Below are positions 6,970 to 15,062 of a DNA stretch of 21,870 nucleotides, piece after piece. Under the pieces are notes generated by a model. It made no database searches. It saw only the letters and a program-made list of their open reading frames with translations, and had not been told where the DNA came from. This DNA is from UBA2330 sp049293015 (GTDB lineage Bacteria > Bacteroidota > Ignavibacteria > Tepidaquicellales > Tepidaquicellaceae), in NCBI GenBank assembly GCA_049293015.1, contig JBATSB010000001.1, forward strand, positions 1-21,870, written 5' to 3'. The position numbers and the translations under genes are program-made. Position 1 is the stretch's first letter, and every line of letters starts with the position of its first letter.

Positions 6970-7623
6970 TTAAAAATCTATTCCTTTTCTGATTGGAATA
7001 CCTTTATCAAAATAATGTTTTACTTTTCTCATCTCAGTAATTAGGTCAGCTTTATCCTCAAGTCCATCCCATAACTTATGACCGGTCATGACAAGTTCAA
7101 ATCTCTTATTCTCATTCCATAACTTAATAATTTCTTCAATCTCATTTTTATCGATCAAATGATAAACGACAGCAGCTATTGCTTCGTCCAGAATCAGCAG
7201 ATCCTGATCCCCTTTTGTAATTAATTCTCTTGAAATTTTCAGTGCTCTCTGAGCTTCCTTAAAGTCATTATCTGAATTTTTAAATCTGAAAGTACCGTCA
7301 TCATTCATCCTTTCACAACCTGTAGAAAAAAATTCGACATCGTATCCTGTCTCTTTTAATTTCCTTAGAGTATTAAGTTCGGAATAATGTTCATTCATTC
7401 CTTCATATCCTTTGTCAAACTGAACCAGTCTGACTTTCAGCCCTGCACCAAGAGCTCTTATGATAAGTCCCATCACACACGTCGTCTTTCCTTTTCCATA
7501 TCCGTAATAAATATGAAAACATTTTTTATCTTCTTCAGAAAGATTTTTATATCCTTCTATAGTCTCAAGAATTTTCTCTTTATACTTTTTACCGCCGGCA
7601 TTTTTTGCTTCATCAATTTTCAT
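6970..7623 (-). CDS. cobO: Cob(I)yrinic acid a,c-diamide / cobalamin adenosyltransferase, CobO/BtuR type
   Basis: Transfers the 5'-deoxyadenosyl group of ATP to cob(I)alamin or cobinamides, giving the coenzyme form and allowing salvage of imported corrinoids. The P-loop GYGKGKTT (about residues 41-48) with a following MGLIIRALGAGLKV is the CobA/CobO hallmark. VRLVQFDKG, DLLILDEA and VMTGH motifs follow in family order. At 217 residues it is slightly longer than the typical 190-200 because of an N-terminal Lys-rich extension. It starts at ATG 7623, 18 bp after btuB, in the riboswitch-controlled operon. Confidence 0.94.
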   Translation of the reverse strand: MKIDEAKNAGGKKYKEKILETIEGYKNLSEEDKKCFHIYYGYGKGKTTCVMGLIIRALGAGLKVRLVQFDKGYEGMNEHYSELNTLRKLKETGYDVEFFSTGCERMNDDGTFRFKNSDNDFKEAQRALKISRELITKGDQDLLILDEAIAAVVYHLIDKNEIEEIIKLWNENKRFELVMTGHKLWDGLEDKADLITEMRKVKHYFDKGIPIRKGIDF

Positions 7624-7641
7624 TATTACTTTTTATTAAGA

Positions 7642-9573
7642 TTAATATTCAAGGTTAACAGAAAATTTCAGATTCCTTAACGGCATTGGATAACCTGAAA
7701 CGACCTGATAGTTTTCATTAAAAATGTTATTTACTTCCATACGAATGGTAGAATTTACTCCATATATATCAAGTATATAAAAAACGTTGCCATCAACAGT
7801 AATAAATGCAGGTAAATATTTATCATTATAAGGATCTGTATATCTCTTATCAGTAAAATTATAAAAGACATTTACACCGGAATTTTTATAATTCAATGTA
7901 ATACTTGCATTAAAAAGATTCAAAGGTACATAAATTAACTGTTTATTATTGAAGTCAGGATTTATAGTATTAATGTTTTCTGCATTTGTAAATGAATAAT
8001 TCAAATTCATATCAGCTGTAATAAAATTCCCAATATCCTTATGTAAATTCATATCAGCTAAAAAAATATTTGAAACAGATTCAGACCTGTTCTCAGGAAC
8101 CCAGTTACCATTTGATTGAGGTGTCCATACAATTTTGTCATTAAAATTAATGTAGTTATATGTAAGTTCAATTTTATTTTCAGAATACAAATCGAATTTA
8201 TATATAACTCCCCCGCCTGCATTAAATGACCGCTCAGGATTCAGATCTCTGTTTCCAAGATCCTTCCAGTACAATTCGTTGAATGTCGGTGCTGAATAAT
8301 TATTTCCTGCATTTGCTTTAAAATATAAATCCTCTCCGAAAAAAGGTTTTACATTTAATCCAAACTGTCCTGTAAAAACTGTAGTCCCGGGATCTGAGTA
8401 ATTATCTGCTCTAACAGAAGGATATATTCTAAACATTTCATTCACCTCAATCTCAGATAATAGATATACACTGTTAATATCTCTGTCTGCATCTGCATCT
8501 ACTTCATTACTAATTAAAGTATAATAACTGTATTCATATCCACCGGTAAGTTTATAATTTTTCCTCTTAAGATCTGCCTGTATTGAACCTGTGTAAACTA
8601 AATTTTTATAATAGCTGTCTGTTAAAATGTTATCATTATAATTGGAAAGATTATTCTGAAAATTAAAAATAGTTTTAAGATTGAGATCAGATGATAATTT
8701 AGTATTAAAGGAAAAAATGCTGTTCCAGTTTTTATCGGACTGTTCAGCATCAGACGGATCAGAGCCGGTCTCAATTCCCGGAATGTCTCTATTGTTATTA
8801 GAATAATTTGAATAAAATCTTAATTCAGAATTTTCAATATTCATGAAATTAAGATTCAGATCATAATTAGAAAATTCATATGCAGAATGTTGTCTAAACT
8901 TTAATTCATTATTTACACCGTTAAAGTAAAAATAGTCAAAATCATTTTCAGAAGATTCATTTGAATAATTAAATCCTGTCTCTACCCCTGAGAAATTCTT
9001 TGTAACCCCAGCAAAAAATTTCAAAAGTCCGTAAGATCCCGACTGACCATTTAATGTTATTCCGATCTTATCTGAGAAATTTTGTTTGGTAATTATATTT
9101 ACTACACCAGCCATAGCTTCCGAGCCGTAAACAGTGCCTGAGCCTGAGTTCAGAACTTCAATGCTCTTTATATTATCTTTTGTGATAGTACTCAGATCGA
9201 CCAGATTGTTTTGAGAGGAATTTAATTTAACTCCATTGAGCAGGATCAAAGTATGTTCAGAACCGGAACCGCTGATGGAAATTGTACTTAAAGAAGAATT
9301 ACCGCCGTATGATTTTATGAAAACGCCATTGGAAGAACTAAGAACATCAGAGAGTCTGTCCCCGTTTGAATTCTTTATCTGTGCTTCATTTATAAATTGT
9401 ATTTTAGAATAAGCATGAAGTTCATTACTGATAAGTTTATTACTTATTACTTTTATCTCTTCGGTTTTGTATATAGATGAATCTGCTGTATCCGAAGACT
9501 TCTGAGCGAACAGCTCAGCATCAGCAGAAAAGATCGTTAAAACGATCACCAAATTAACAAAAATTTTAACCAA
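7642..9573 (-). CDS. btuB: TonB-dependent outer-membrane cobalamin receptor, BtuB type
   Basis: A 643-residue outer-membrane receptor. A signal peptide (about residues 1-24, ending in AELFAQ) is followed by a plug domain. The plug shows LSDVLSSSNGVFIKSYGG, LILLNGVKLNS, IEVLNSGSGTVYGSEAMAGVVNIITK and other TonB-receptor plug motifs. The rest is a 22-strand-type barrel of alternating aromatic strands ending in FSVNLEY, a terminal aromatic as expected. The substrate is assigned as B12 because a cobalamin riboswitch precedes it and cobO follows. The start is TTG (9573-9571), fixed by an AAGGAG Shine-Dalgarno seven bases upstream. Confidence 0.94.
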   Translation of the reverse strand: MVKIFVNLVIVLTIFSADAELFAQKSSDTADSSIYKTEEIKVISNKLISNELHAYSKIQFINEAQIKNSNGDRLSDVLSSSNGVFIKSYGGNSSLSTISISGSGSEHTLILLNGVKLNSSQNNLVDLSTITKDNIKSIEVLNSGSGTVYGSEAMAGVVNIITKQNFSDKIGITLNGQSGSYGLLKFFAGVTKNFSGVETGFNYSNESSENDFDYFYFNGVNNELKFRQHSAYEFSNYDLNLNFMNIENSELRFYSNYSNNNRDIPGIETGSDPSDAEQSDKNWNSIFSFNTKLSSDLNLKTIFNFQNNLSNYNDNILTDSYYKNLVYTGSIQADLKRKNYKLTGGYEYSYYTLISNEVDADADRDINSVYLLSEIEVNEMFRIYPSVRADNYSDPGTTVFTGQFGLNVKPFFGEDLYFKANAGNNYSAPTFNELYWKDLGNRDLNPERSFNAGGGVIYKFDLYSENKIELTYNYINFNDKIVWTPQSNGNWVPENRSESVSNIFLADMNLHKDIGNFITADMNLNYSFTNAENINTINPDFNNKQLIYVPLNLFNASITLNYKNSGVNVFYNFTDKRYTDPYNDKYLPAFITVDGNVFYILDIYGVNSTIRMEVNNIFNENYQVVSGYPMPLRNLKFSVNLEY

Positions 9574-9650
9574 AAAAAAACTCCTTAATTCTAATATCCA
9601 TTTAAATTAAAGGGGATTTAAATAAATGAATCTCAAAAGAATAAAGGAGT
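9572..9650 (-). promoter_or_regulatory. Expression platform of the btuB riboswitch (SD-sequestering stem with T-tract)
   Basis: On the mRNA, ACTCCTTTATTC (9650-9639) can pair with GAATTAAGGAGT (9591-9580) at 11 of 12 positions. The 3' arm contains the btuB AAGGAG Shine-Dalgarno, so the stem would block initiation. Nine T residues (9580-9572) follow at once and run into the TTG start, so the same stem could also terminate transcription. The loop holds a further ATTTAAAT inverted pair. How it switches with the aptamer cannot be seen from sequence alone. Confidence 0.65.
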
Positions 9651-9702
9651 CTCTTGCATATTCATTAATCTTTTCCCACGAAGATCATTGAAAATTATTA
9701 TT

Positions 9703-9862
9703 ACGGCAGGTCTCCTGACTTAAAAGCAATTTCCTTATATCCTTCCCACACAAATTATGAGCAGTGGATTCTTGATAAGGTCTTCTTTATTACAGTTGCG
9801 GGGACAGTAACGGAATTTCACCGTATTCCCTATTATTCCTTCCCTTACGGGAAAAAACCATA
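9703..9862 (-). promoter_or_regulatory. Cobalamin (B12) riboswitch aptamer
   Basis: Read on the minus strand, this leader has the conserved B12-box parts in order: CCCGTAAGGGAAGGAATA, GGTGAAATTCCG, ACTGTCCCCGCAACTGTAA, GAATCCACTG and finally GTCAGGAGACCTGCC. Together they define the adenosylcobalamin riboswitch core. It lies about 130 nt upstream of the btuB start and is expected to shut down btuB, cobO, the BFD gene and the BtuG-like gene when B12 is plentiful. Confidence 0.96.
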
Positions 9863-9869
9863 ATAATTA

Positions 9870-9897
9870 TTTATAAGAACTATACAAAAATAATCAA
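9870..9897 (-). promoter_or_regulatory. Candidate promoter of the B12 operon
   Basis: On the minus strand, TTGATT (9897-9892) and TATAAA (9875-9870) are 16 bp apart and lie just upstream of the first riboswitch helix, where transcription should start. The match is modest and the region is generally AT-rich. The lineage may use a different consensus, so this is a positional guess. Confidence 0.35.
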
Positions 9898-9916
9898 ATA
9901 AATTTACTGAAACAAT

Positions 9917-10318
9917 TTATTTTAAGAACATATCCTCAGGTGTAAGCTGAGTCTCAGTTTTTTCAAACTTAATTTCATTATTCTGCGGATCAAAATACTT
10001 CTTCAATATAAAATTTTTACCGGCTCCGCTTTCCTGATATGATAGTAAATACAACGATGATGAAATTTTATCAATTGAAACTTTCCCTGCTGTAGAAAGC
10101 ATCGGATAAATTTCCTCTTCTAAATATACCTGCAGATCAATGTCTTCTTCTACACCAATAATATCCTGAATCAATGAAGTACTGAAAATTTCATCCGGTG
10201 TCATAGTTGTATCTTCTGCAGTTTCAACTTGGTTCATAGAATTATCTGATGTTGGTTTATCAGTTTTATCACCACATGAATACAAAGCTATTGCAAATAA
10301 AAATAAAATAATTTTCAT
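9917..10318 (-). CDS. Small hypothetical lipoprotein
   Basis: About 133 residues with a clear lipoprotein signal (hydrophobic IILFLFAIALYSC, Cys15 as the lipid-bearing residue). A low-complexity Asp/Thr/Ser linker follows, then a soluble acidic domain (DEIFSTSLIQDIIGVEEDIDLQVYLEEEIYPML and beyond). I do not recognise the mature domain. The ATG at 10318 is preferred over a GTG one codon earlier. The start almost abuts the stop of the serine palmitoyltransferase-like gene (TGATGTGATG), which implies translational coupling. Its placement suggests an envelope role linked to that lipid pathway, but nothing in the sequence shows it. Confidence 0.75.
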   Translation of the reverse strand: MKIILFLFAIALYSCGDKTDKPTSDNSMNQVETAEDTTMTPDEIFSTSLIQDIIGVEEDIDLQVYLEEEIYPMLSTAGKVSIDKISSSLYLLSYQESGAGKNFILKKYFDPQNNEIKFEKTETQLTPEDMFLK

Positions 10319-10322
10319 CACA

Positions 10323-11516
10323 TCAGTTTATTATACCCATTTCTTTTCCAATCTCTCCGAATACTTCTAAAATCTTATTCAGTTGCTCATCTTTATGAGT
10401 AGCCATATATGACGTCCTGAGCATTGCCATATTAGGTGGTACTCCTGGAGAAATGAATGCATTCACAAAAATTCCTGCATCAAACAATTTTCTCCAAAAC
10501 TGGAACACAAGCATATCGTCACCTAATACAACTGGAACTATACCCGTCCTGCTGTCAATTACATTGAATCCCATTTCATGAAATCCTTTTCTCATTTTAT
10601 CTGCATTCGCAATGAGATTAATAATTCTTTCAGGCTCGGCAATTAATATATCAAGCGCTGCATCTGCTGCTGCTACCGAAGCAGGTGTTGGTGATGCTGA
10701 AAAAATTAGTGCAGGTGAATGATGTTTAAGATAATTTATTACAGCTTTGTCTCCTCCTACAAATCCGCCAAGAGAAGCGAATGTTTTTGAAAATGTACCC
10801 ATGACCATATCGACTTCATTGACAAGTCCAAATTCAGAAGCAGTTCCTCTGCCGCCTTTTCCTAACACACCAGTTGAATGTGCATCGTCTATAAGTAATC
10901 TCGCATTATATTGTTTACATAATCTTACAAGTTCAGGTAAGTTGACAATTTCACCTGTAGTAGAAAATACACCATCAGATGAAACAAGTTTTGGAGTTTC
11001 TACTGGAATCAGTTTCAATACTTTTTCAAGATCTTCCATGTCATTGTGCTTATATCTCTTGAATTCTGCAAACGCACCTTTTGCCATCATATTTGCTGCG
11101 ACTATACATGCATGATTATCTTTATCTGCTATGGTGTATTCACCTTTAGTGACGAGTGTCGGGATAATTCCCTGTGCAGTCTGATATCCTGTTGAAAATA
11201 ATAAGACAGATTCTTTTCCAAGAAAGTCTGCCAATTTTTCTTCCATTTTAATATGCAGATCAAGTGTGCCCGTAAGATATCTTGAACCTGAGCATCCTGT
11301 CCCGTAATCTTCAATTGCTTTTAGTGCAGCCTCTTTTACTTTCGGATGAGCTGTCAGCCCGAGATAATTATTTGAACCTGCCATAATTATGTCTCGTCCT
11401 TCAATTTTTACAACCGGTCCTTCATTTGCTTCAATAGCTCTGAAATAAGGATAAAACCCTGCAGCTTTGACTTCATCTGCCCTTGTGAATTTGTTACATT
11501 TATCAAAAAGATCCAT
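10323..11516 (-). CDS. spt: Alpha-oxoamine synthase, probable serine palmitoyltransferase
   Basis: A 397-residue PLP enzyme of the alpha-oxoamine synthase family, which condenses an amino acid with an acyl-CoA. Lys244 in GTFSKTFASLGG is the Schiff-base lysine, His135 should stack on PLP, and DDAH (210-213) binds the ring. GTGCSGSRYLTGT and FSTGYQTAQG are family blocks. The N-terminal GFYPYFRAIE and overall resemblance to the Bacteroides enzyme favour serine palmitoyltransferase, the first step of sphingolipid synthesis. AONS (BioF) and Kbl are the alternatives. No biotin or threonine-degradation genes are near. Instead an SDR of ceramide-reductase type lies divergently, and a lipoprotein gene follows 1-4 bp behind. 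Confidence 0.8.
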   Translation of the reverse strand: MDLFDKCNKFTRADEVKAAGFYPYFRAIEANEGPVVKIEGRDIIMAGSNNYLGLTAHPKVKEAALKAIEDYGTGCSGSRYLTGTLDLHIKMEEKLADFLGKESVLLFSTGYQTAQGIIPTLVTKGEYTIADKDNHACIVAANMMAKGAFAEFKRYKHNDMEDLEKVLKLIPVETPKLVSSDGVFSTTGEIVNLPELVRLCKQYNARLLIDDAHSTGVLGKGGRGTASEFGLVNEVDMVMGTFSKTFASLGGFVGGDKAVINYLKHHSPALIFSASPTPASVAAADAALDILIAEPERIINLIANADKMRKGFHEMGFNVIDSRTGIVPVVLGDDMLVFQFWRKLFDAGIFVNAFISPGVPPNMAMLRTSYMATHKDEQLNKILEVFGEIGKEMGIIN

Positions 11517-11544
11517 TTATAATTTTTTATTTTTGATATTTATT

Positions 11545-11583
11545 AAATACGAATTTTTGAACATAGAAAATACGAATTATAAT
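11545..11583. promoter_or_regulatory. Divergent spt/SDR promoter region with 11-bp direct repeat
   Basis: The 115-bp gap between the divergent genes contains AAATACGAATT twice (11545-11555 and 11568-11578), 23 bp apart, about two helical turns. Such spacing suits a regulator binding one DNA face. The second copy runs into a TATAAT-like hexamer (11578-11583) preceded by TTTTGA (11555-11560) at 17 bp, which could serve the SDR gene. Both promoter and operator are candidates only. Confidence 0.4.
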
Positions 11584-11631
11584 TTATAACTTCTATTGAT
11601 AAACTTTAATCATTACTGAAAAATTGAAAGC

Positions 11632-12615
11632 TTGAAAGCATTTATAACAGGAGCTACAGGTTTTGTCGGAAGTCATTTAGCCGATAAACTGCTCGAAAAA
11701 AACTACGATGTTTACTGCCTCAAACGAAGCACTTCATCTACCAAATGGCTCGAAGGTAAAAATATAACTTACATAGACGGTGATCTTTTTTCCAATGAAT
11801 CATTAGAAAATGTCATTAAGGATATGGACTATGTCTTTCATGTTGCAGGCGTAGTAAAATCCAGAACTGCAGAAGGTTTTTATAAAAGTAATTATGAAGC
11901 AACTAAAAATCTGCTCGAGATCACTTACAAAGTAAATCCGAATCTTAAAAAATTTGTACTGGTATCTTCTTTGGCGGCTACAGGACCTGCTGTTGAACAA
12001 GATTCTGTTGATGAAAATTCTCCTCCGTCCCCTATTACAACTTATGGAAAATCTAAACTCAAAGGTGAAGAAGTAACTTTAGATTATAAGGATAAACTAA
12101 ATGTAACAATCATAGCTCCGCCTGCTGTATTCGGTCCGAGAGATACTGAGATATTTATTTATTTTCAGACTTTTCAAAAAGGACTGAACAGCGTGATAGG
12201 ATTCAAAGAAAAATACCTAAGTCTTGTATATGTAGAAGATCTTGCTGACGGGATTATACTTGCGGCTGAAAATCCTGAATCGAATGGTGAAAAATATTTC
12301 CTCTGTTTTGATAAAGCTTATAACTGGGTAGATATTGGAAATGTTACATCAAAGCTACTCGGGAAAAAAGCATTCAAATTAAAACTACCTCATTCAGTCT
12401 TATATACAGTTGGATATTTGTCAGAGCTCTATTCCTACTTTTCAAAAAAAGCCGTTACGTTAAATGTTGAGAAATGTAAAGATATTACTCAGATCCGATG
12501 GGTATGCACAAATGAAAAAGCAAAAACAGAATTAGGATTTAATCCTAAATATACACTCGAGGAAAGTTTTAAAAAAACAATTGACTGGTATAAAGAAATG
12601 AAATGGATAAAATAA
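11632..12615 (+). CDS. NAD-dependent epimerase/dehydratase-family extended SDR
   Basis: A 327-residue Rossmann enzyme. TGATGFVGSHLADKL (about residues 7-21) is the dinucleotide-binding glycine motif, YGKSK (about 142-146) holds the catalytic Tyr and Lys, and VLVSSLAATG is the Ser-bearing strand. Later segments (FGPRD, LVYVEDLADGIILAAE) are typical of extended SDRs with 3-beta-HSD or epimerase activity. Divergence from the spt-like gene makes a role in reducing the keto-sphingoid base or oxo-ceramide plausible, as for CerR of Caulobacter, which belongs to this superfamily. The specific substrate is inference. The start is TTG (11632); no upstream alternative exists in frame. It is 6 bp upstream of argS. 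Confidence 0.82.
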   Translation: MKAFITGATGFVGSHLADKLLEKNYDVYCLKRSTSSTKWLEGKNITYIDGDLFSNESLENVIKDMDYVFHVAGVVKSRTAEGFYKSNYEATKNLLEITYKVNPNLKKFVLVSSLAATGPAVEQDSVDENSPPSPITTYGKSKLKGEEVTLDYKDKLNVTIIAPPAVFGPRDTEIFIYFQTFQKGLNSVIGFKEKYLSLVYVEDLADGIILAAENPESNGEKYFLCFDKAYNWVDIGNVTSKLLGKKAFKLKLPHSVLYTVGYLSELYSYFSKKAVTLNVEKCKDITQIRWVCTNEKAKTELGFNPKYTLEESFKKTIDWYKEMKWIK

Positions 12616-12621
12616 TTTAAT

Positions 12622-14277
12622 ATGTCTAAGATCAAAGATCAGGTATCAGAAATTTTACAGACTGCAATTAAAGAGTGCGGTTTTCCAGAGAGGGAAATAA
12701 TATTAGATATTCCGAAAGATGAAAAGTTTGGTGATGCTTCGTCCAATGTCGCAATGACACTTTCAAAAGAATTAAAAACTCCCCCGCGTAAGATCGCTGA
12801 AGAAATCATTTCTAAGATCAATATCGATAATAAATTAATCACCAAAACAGAAATCGCCGGTGCAGGATTTATTAATTTTTTTCTGTCAGATGATATTTAT
12901 AAAAATGAATTAAAGAGTATTCTTAGAGAAGGAAATGATTATGGGAAATCTGTTATTCATAAAGGTCAGTCAGCAAATCTCGAATGGGTAAGTGCAAATC
13001 CTACGGGTCCGCTTCATACCGGTCACGGAAGACAGCTTTGTCTTGGAAAAGCTGTTGCTAATTTACTTGAATGGACAGGATATAAAGTCACACGTGAATA
13101 TTATTATAATGACGCGGGTAATCAGATGAACATTCTTGCAAAGTCAGTCAGAGCTAGGTATATGCAGATCTTTGATGATGAATATCTATTTCCTGAAGAC
13201 GGATATGTTGGTGATTATGTAAAAGAAATTGCAGAAAAAATTTATTCCGAGAAAGGCGAATCTTTAAAAGACAGTGATGACCTGAATTATTTTAAAAAAG
13301 AGGGTGAGGTATTTACATTTGCTATTATAAAGAAAACACTTGAGAATCTTGATATTCATCATGATATATTTTTTAATGAGACTTCACTTTATGAAAAAAA
13401 GGAAATAGAAAAAACTCTCGAAGCATTTAAAGAGAAAGATCTTTCTTATGAACTCGACGGCGCGACATGGCTGAAGATGGATGAAAATGAAGGCATTCAG
13501 AAAGATAAAGTAATTGTAAAAACTACAGGTGAGCCTACTTATAGACTTCCTGACATTGCTTATCATATTGATAAAATAAAAAGAGGTTACGATCTTATCA
13601 TTGATATTTTCGGGTCGGATCACGGCGATACTTATAAAGAAGTTATGTATGGCGTGAAATCCCTTGGTTATGATTCTGATAAAATAAAAGTCATCATTCA
13701 TCAGATGGTAACTTTTAAAATGGGAAATGAATCTGTGAAGATGAGCAAGCGAAGTGATAATGTTTATTACCTTGATGAACTAATCAATGACATTGGTGCA
13801 GATGCAATGCAGTTCTTTTATGTAATGAGAGGTGCAAATACTCATCTTGATTTCGATCTTTCACTTGCCAAAGATCATTCAGAAAAAAATCCTGTTTATT
13901 ATCTGCAGTATGCACATGCAAGGATCTGCGGAATTTTAAGAAATGCTGATGAAGTTTTTCCTGACTATATGAAAGATCTTGTTAATAGTCTTAATCTCGA
14001 TTTGATAAATTCATCTGAAGAAATGAAGCTGATCAAAATATTGACAGAATTTCCCGATGAAGTATTAAGCGCAGCAAAAACTTTCGAGCCTCATAAAATA
14101 ATTACCTATCTAAATTCCGTCGCAGAAAATTATCACAGATTCTATCATAATAACAGAGTCATTGATCCTGAGAATAAAGAACTTTCCCTTTCGAGAATTA
14201 GAATATGTCTTGCAGCTAAACAGGTATTAAAAAACGGTTTTGATATAATTGGAATATCTGCACCAGAGAGGATGTAG
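12622..14277 (+). CDS. argS: Arginyl-tRNA synthetase
   Basis: A class I aminoacyl-tRNA synthetase charging tRNA-Arg, 551 residues, the usual length. The N-terminal Add1 domain (EKFGDASSNVAMTLSKE) is followed by the HIGH-type ATP site ANPTGPLHTGHGRQ (His132, His135). Next come the specificity segment EYYYNDAGNQMN and the second ATP motif KMSKRSD (373-379). The DALR anticodon-binding domain follows (YYLQYAHARICGILR), ending in the standard GISAPERM. It starts at ATG 12622, 6 bp after the SDR gene, so the two are probably co-transcribed. A repeat-rich gap follows it, with no clear intrinsic terminator. Confidence 0.98.
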   Translation: MSKIKDQVSEILQTAIKECGFPEREIILDIPKDEKFGDASSNVAMTLSKELKTPPRKIAEEIISKINIDNKLITKTEIAGAGFINFFLSDDIYKNELKSILREGNDYGKSVIHKGQSANLEWVSANPTGPLHTGHGRQLCLGKAVANLLEWTGYKVTREYYYNDAGNQMNILAKSVRARYMQIFDDEYLFPEDGYVGDYVKEIAEKIYSEKGESLKDSDDLNYFKKEGEVFTFAIIKKTLENLDIHHDIFFNETSLYEKKEIEKTLEAFKEKDLSYELDGATWLKMDENEGIQKDKVIVKTTGEPTYRLPDIAYHIDKIKRGYDLIIDIFGSDHGDTYKEVMYGVKSLGYDSDKIKVIIHQMVTFKMGNESVKMSKRSDNVYYLDELINDIGADAMQFFYVMRGANTHLDFDLSLAKDHSEKNPVYYLQYAHARICGILRNADEVFPDYMKDLVNSLNLDLINSSEEMKLIKILTEFPDEVLSAAKTFEPHKIITYLNSVAENYHRFYHNNRVIDPENKELSLSRIRICLAAKQVLKNGFDIIGISAPERM

Positions 14278-14320
14278 GTTTTGATTTTAATTTCGTAAAG
14301 TCATTTGATTTTACTTTGAT

Positions 14321-14498
14321 GTGTTCCTGCAGAGTCACGTGCTCTTCGGACTCTGCGGATGCTGAATTTAAAAAAATCTGTTTTAGTAATAATCACCCCA
14401 TTCAAATTTGTGTTCCCGCAGAGTCACGTGATCTTCGGACTCTGCGGATGCTGAATTTAAAAAAATCTGTTTTAGTAATAATCAACCCATTCAAATTC
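14321..14498. repeat. Two tandem 89-bp copies, each with a 9-bp hairpin
   Basis: Copy one (14321-14409) and copy two (14410-14498) differ at about four positions. Each contains CGCAGAGTC or TGCAGAGTC and GACTCTGCG as inverted arms around a loop that includes the palindrome CACGTG. An A-rich tail with AATCTGTTTTAGTAATAATCA follows. The open frames across it are by-products of the repeat. Near-identity points to a recent duplication. Confidence 0.85.
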
Positions 14499-14512
14499 AT
14501 CAGTTCAGAAAT

Positions 14513-14787
14513 CATGTTAATCAAGTTAATCAGCGGTTCAAACAAACTACATTTCGCTTGTCTGAACCACTGATGACGCTGATTAAAATGATATCGCTGA
14601 TTCGTTAACACTTTAATTTTTCTGCACAGAAATCATGTTAATCAGGCAAATCAGCGGAATCAGCGGTTCAAAATTGTCTGAACCATGATTTACAGGATTA
14701 AAGGAATTTGTTTTATTTAAAATAAAAAAGTGTGTTTGTTATTAATCCTGGAAAATTTTTGATCTTAAAAAATCCCGATTCAGACAA
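14513..14787. repeat. Run of palindromic dispersed elements with TTGTCTGAACC ends
   Basis: The conserved end TTGTCTGAACC appears at 14558 and 14674. Its inverse GGTTCAGACAA (variants) appears at 14535, 14665 and 14777. This suggests elements at about 14558-14673 and 14674-14787 plus the end of another at 14513-14545. Inner parts repeat AATCAGCG and ATCATGTTAATCA. Where two ends meet (14513-14545 and 14558-14590), a 33-bp inverted repeat with 26 matches and a 12-nt loop results. The 14674-14787 element closely resembles the one at 19378-19500. Confidence 0.75.
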
Positions 14788-14807
14788 TTCAGATAAGTTT
14801 CGTTGAG

Positions 14808-14995
14808 ATCCCCGACAAAAACTTCGGGGATGACGAGATTTGGAATATCAGGTAAATCAGCGTCATCAGTAGTTCAGACAATTAAGTTAAGTTCTGATTG
14901 GATCCCAGATAGGAGCATTCTGGGATGACAAAATTTGGAACAAATTAATATAACACATTATTGGAGATTCAGAATGACGGGATTTGATGTTCAGA
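14808..14995. repeat. Degenerate hairpin repeats of the GATCCC...GGGATGAC type
   Basis: Three related units are seen: ATCCCCG/CGGGGAT arms at 14808-14831, ATCCCAGA/TCTGGGAT arms at 14902-14926, and a partial unit near 14965 (TTCAGAATGACGGGATTTG). Each is followed by GATGAC and an ATTTGG-like tail. A further GTTCAGACAA end lies at 14871-14881. No coding sequence is supported here. Confidence 0.65.
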
Positions 14996-15032
14996 CAAAA
15001 AAATCACCGGCTGCAAAATGCAACCGGTGATT
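14996..15032 (-). terminator. Intrinsic terminator of the secreted-protein operon
   Basis: On the minus strand, AATCACCGG (15032-15024) pairs perfectly with CCGGTGATT (15010-15002), and a run of seven T follows (15003-14997). It lies 30 bp after the stop codon at 15063 of the SBBP-type gene, in the right orientation to end that transcript. Confidence 0.9.
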
Positions 15033-15062
15033 CGAGGAGAGACGAATATATGGATCAAAATT

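Noticed and set aside
10323..11516. Call as BioF (AONS) or Kbl
   Set aside because: The family-level motifs are shared, but the GFYPYFR N-terminus, the resemblance to Bacteroides Spt, and the absence of biotin or tdh genes favour serine palmitoyltransferase.
14316..14611. Open frames on both strands after argS (85 and 69 residues)
   Set aside because: Both are read through the 89-bp duplication and the palindromic repeats. The internal peptide repetition reflects the DNA repeat and not a protein.
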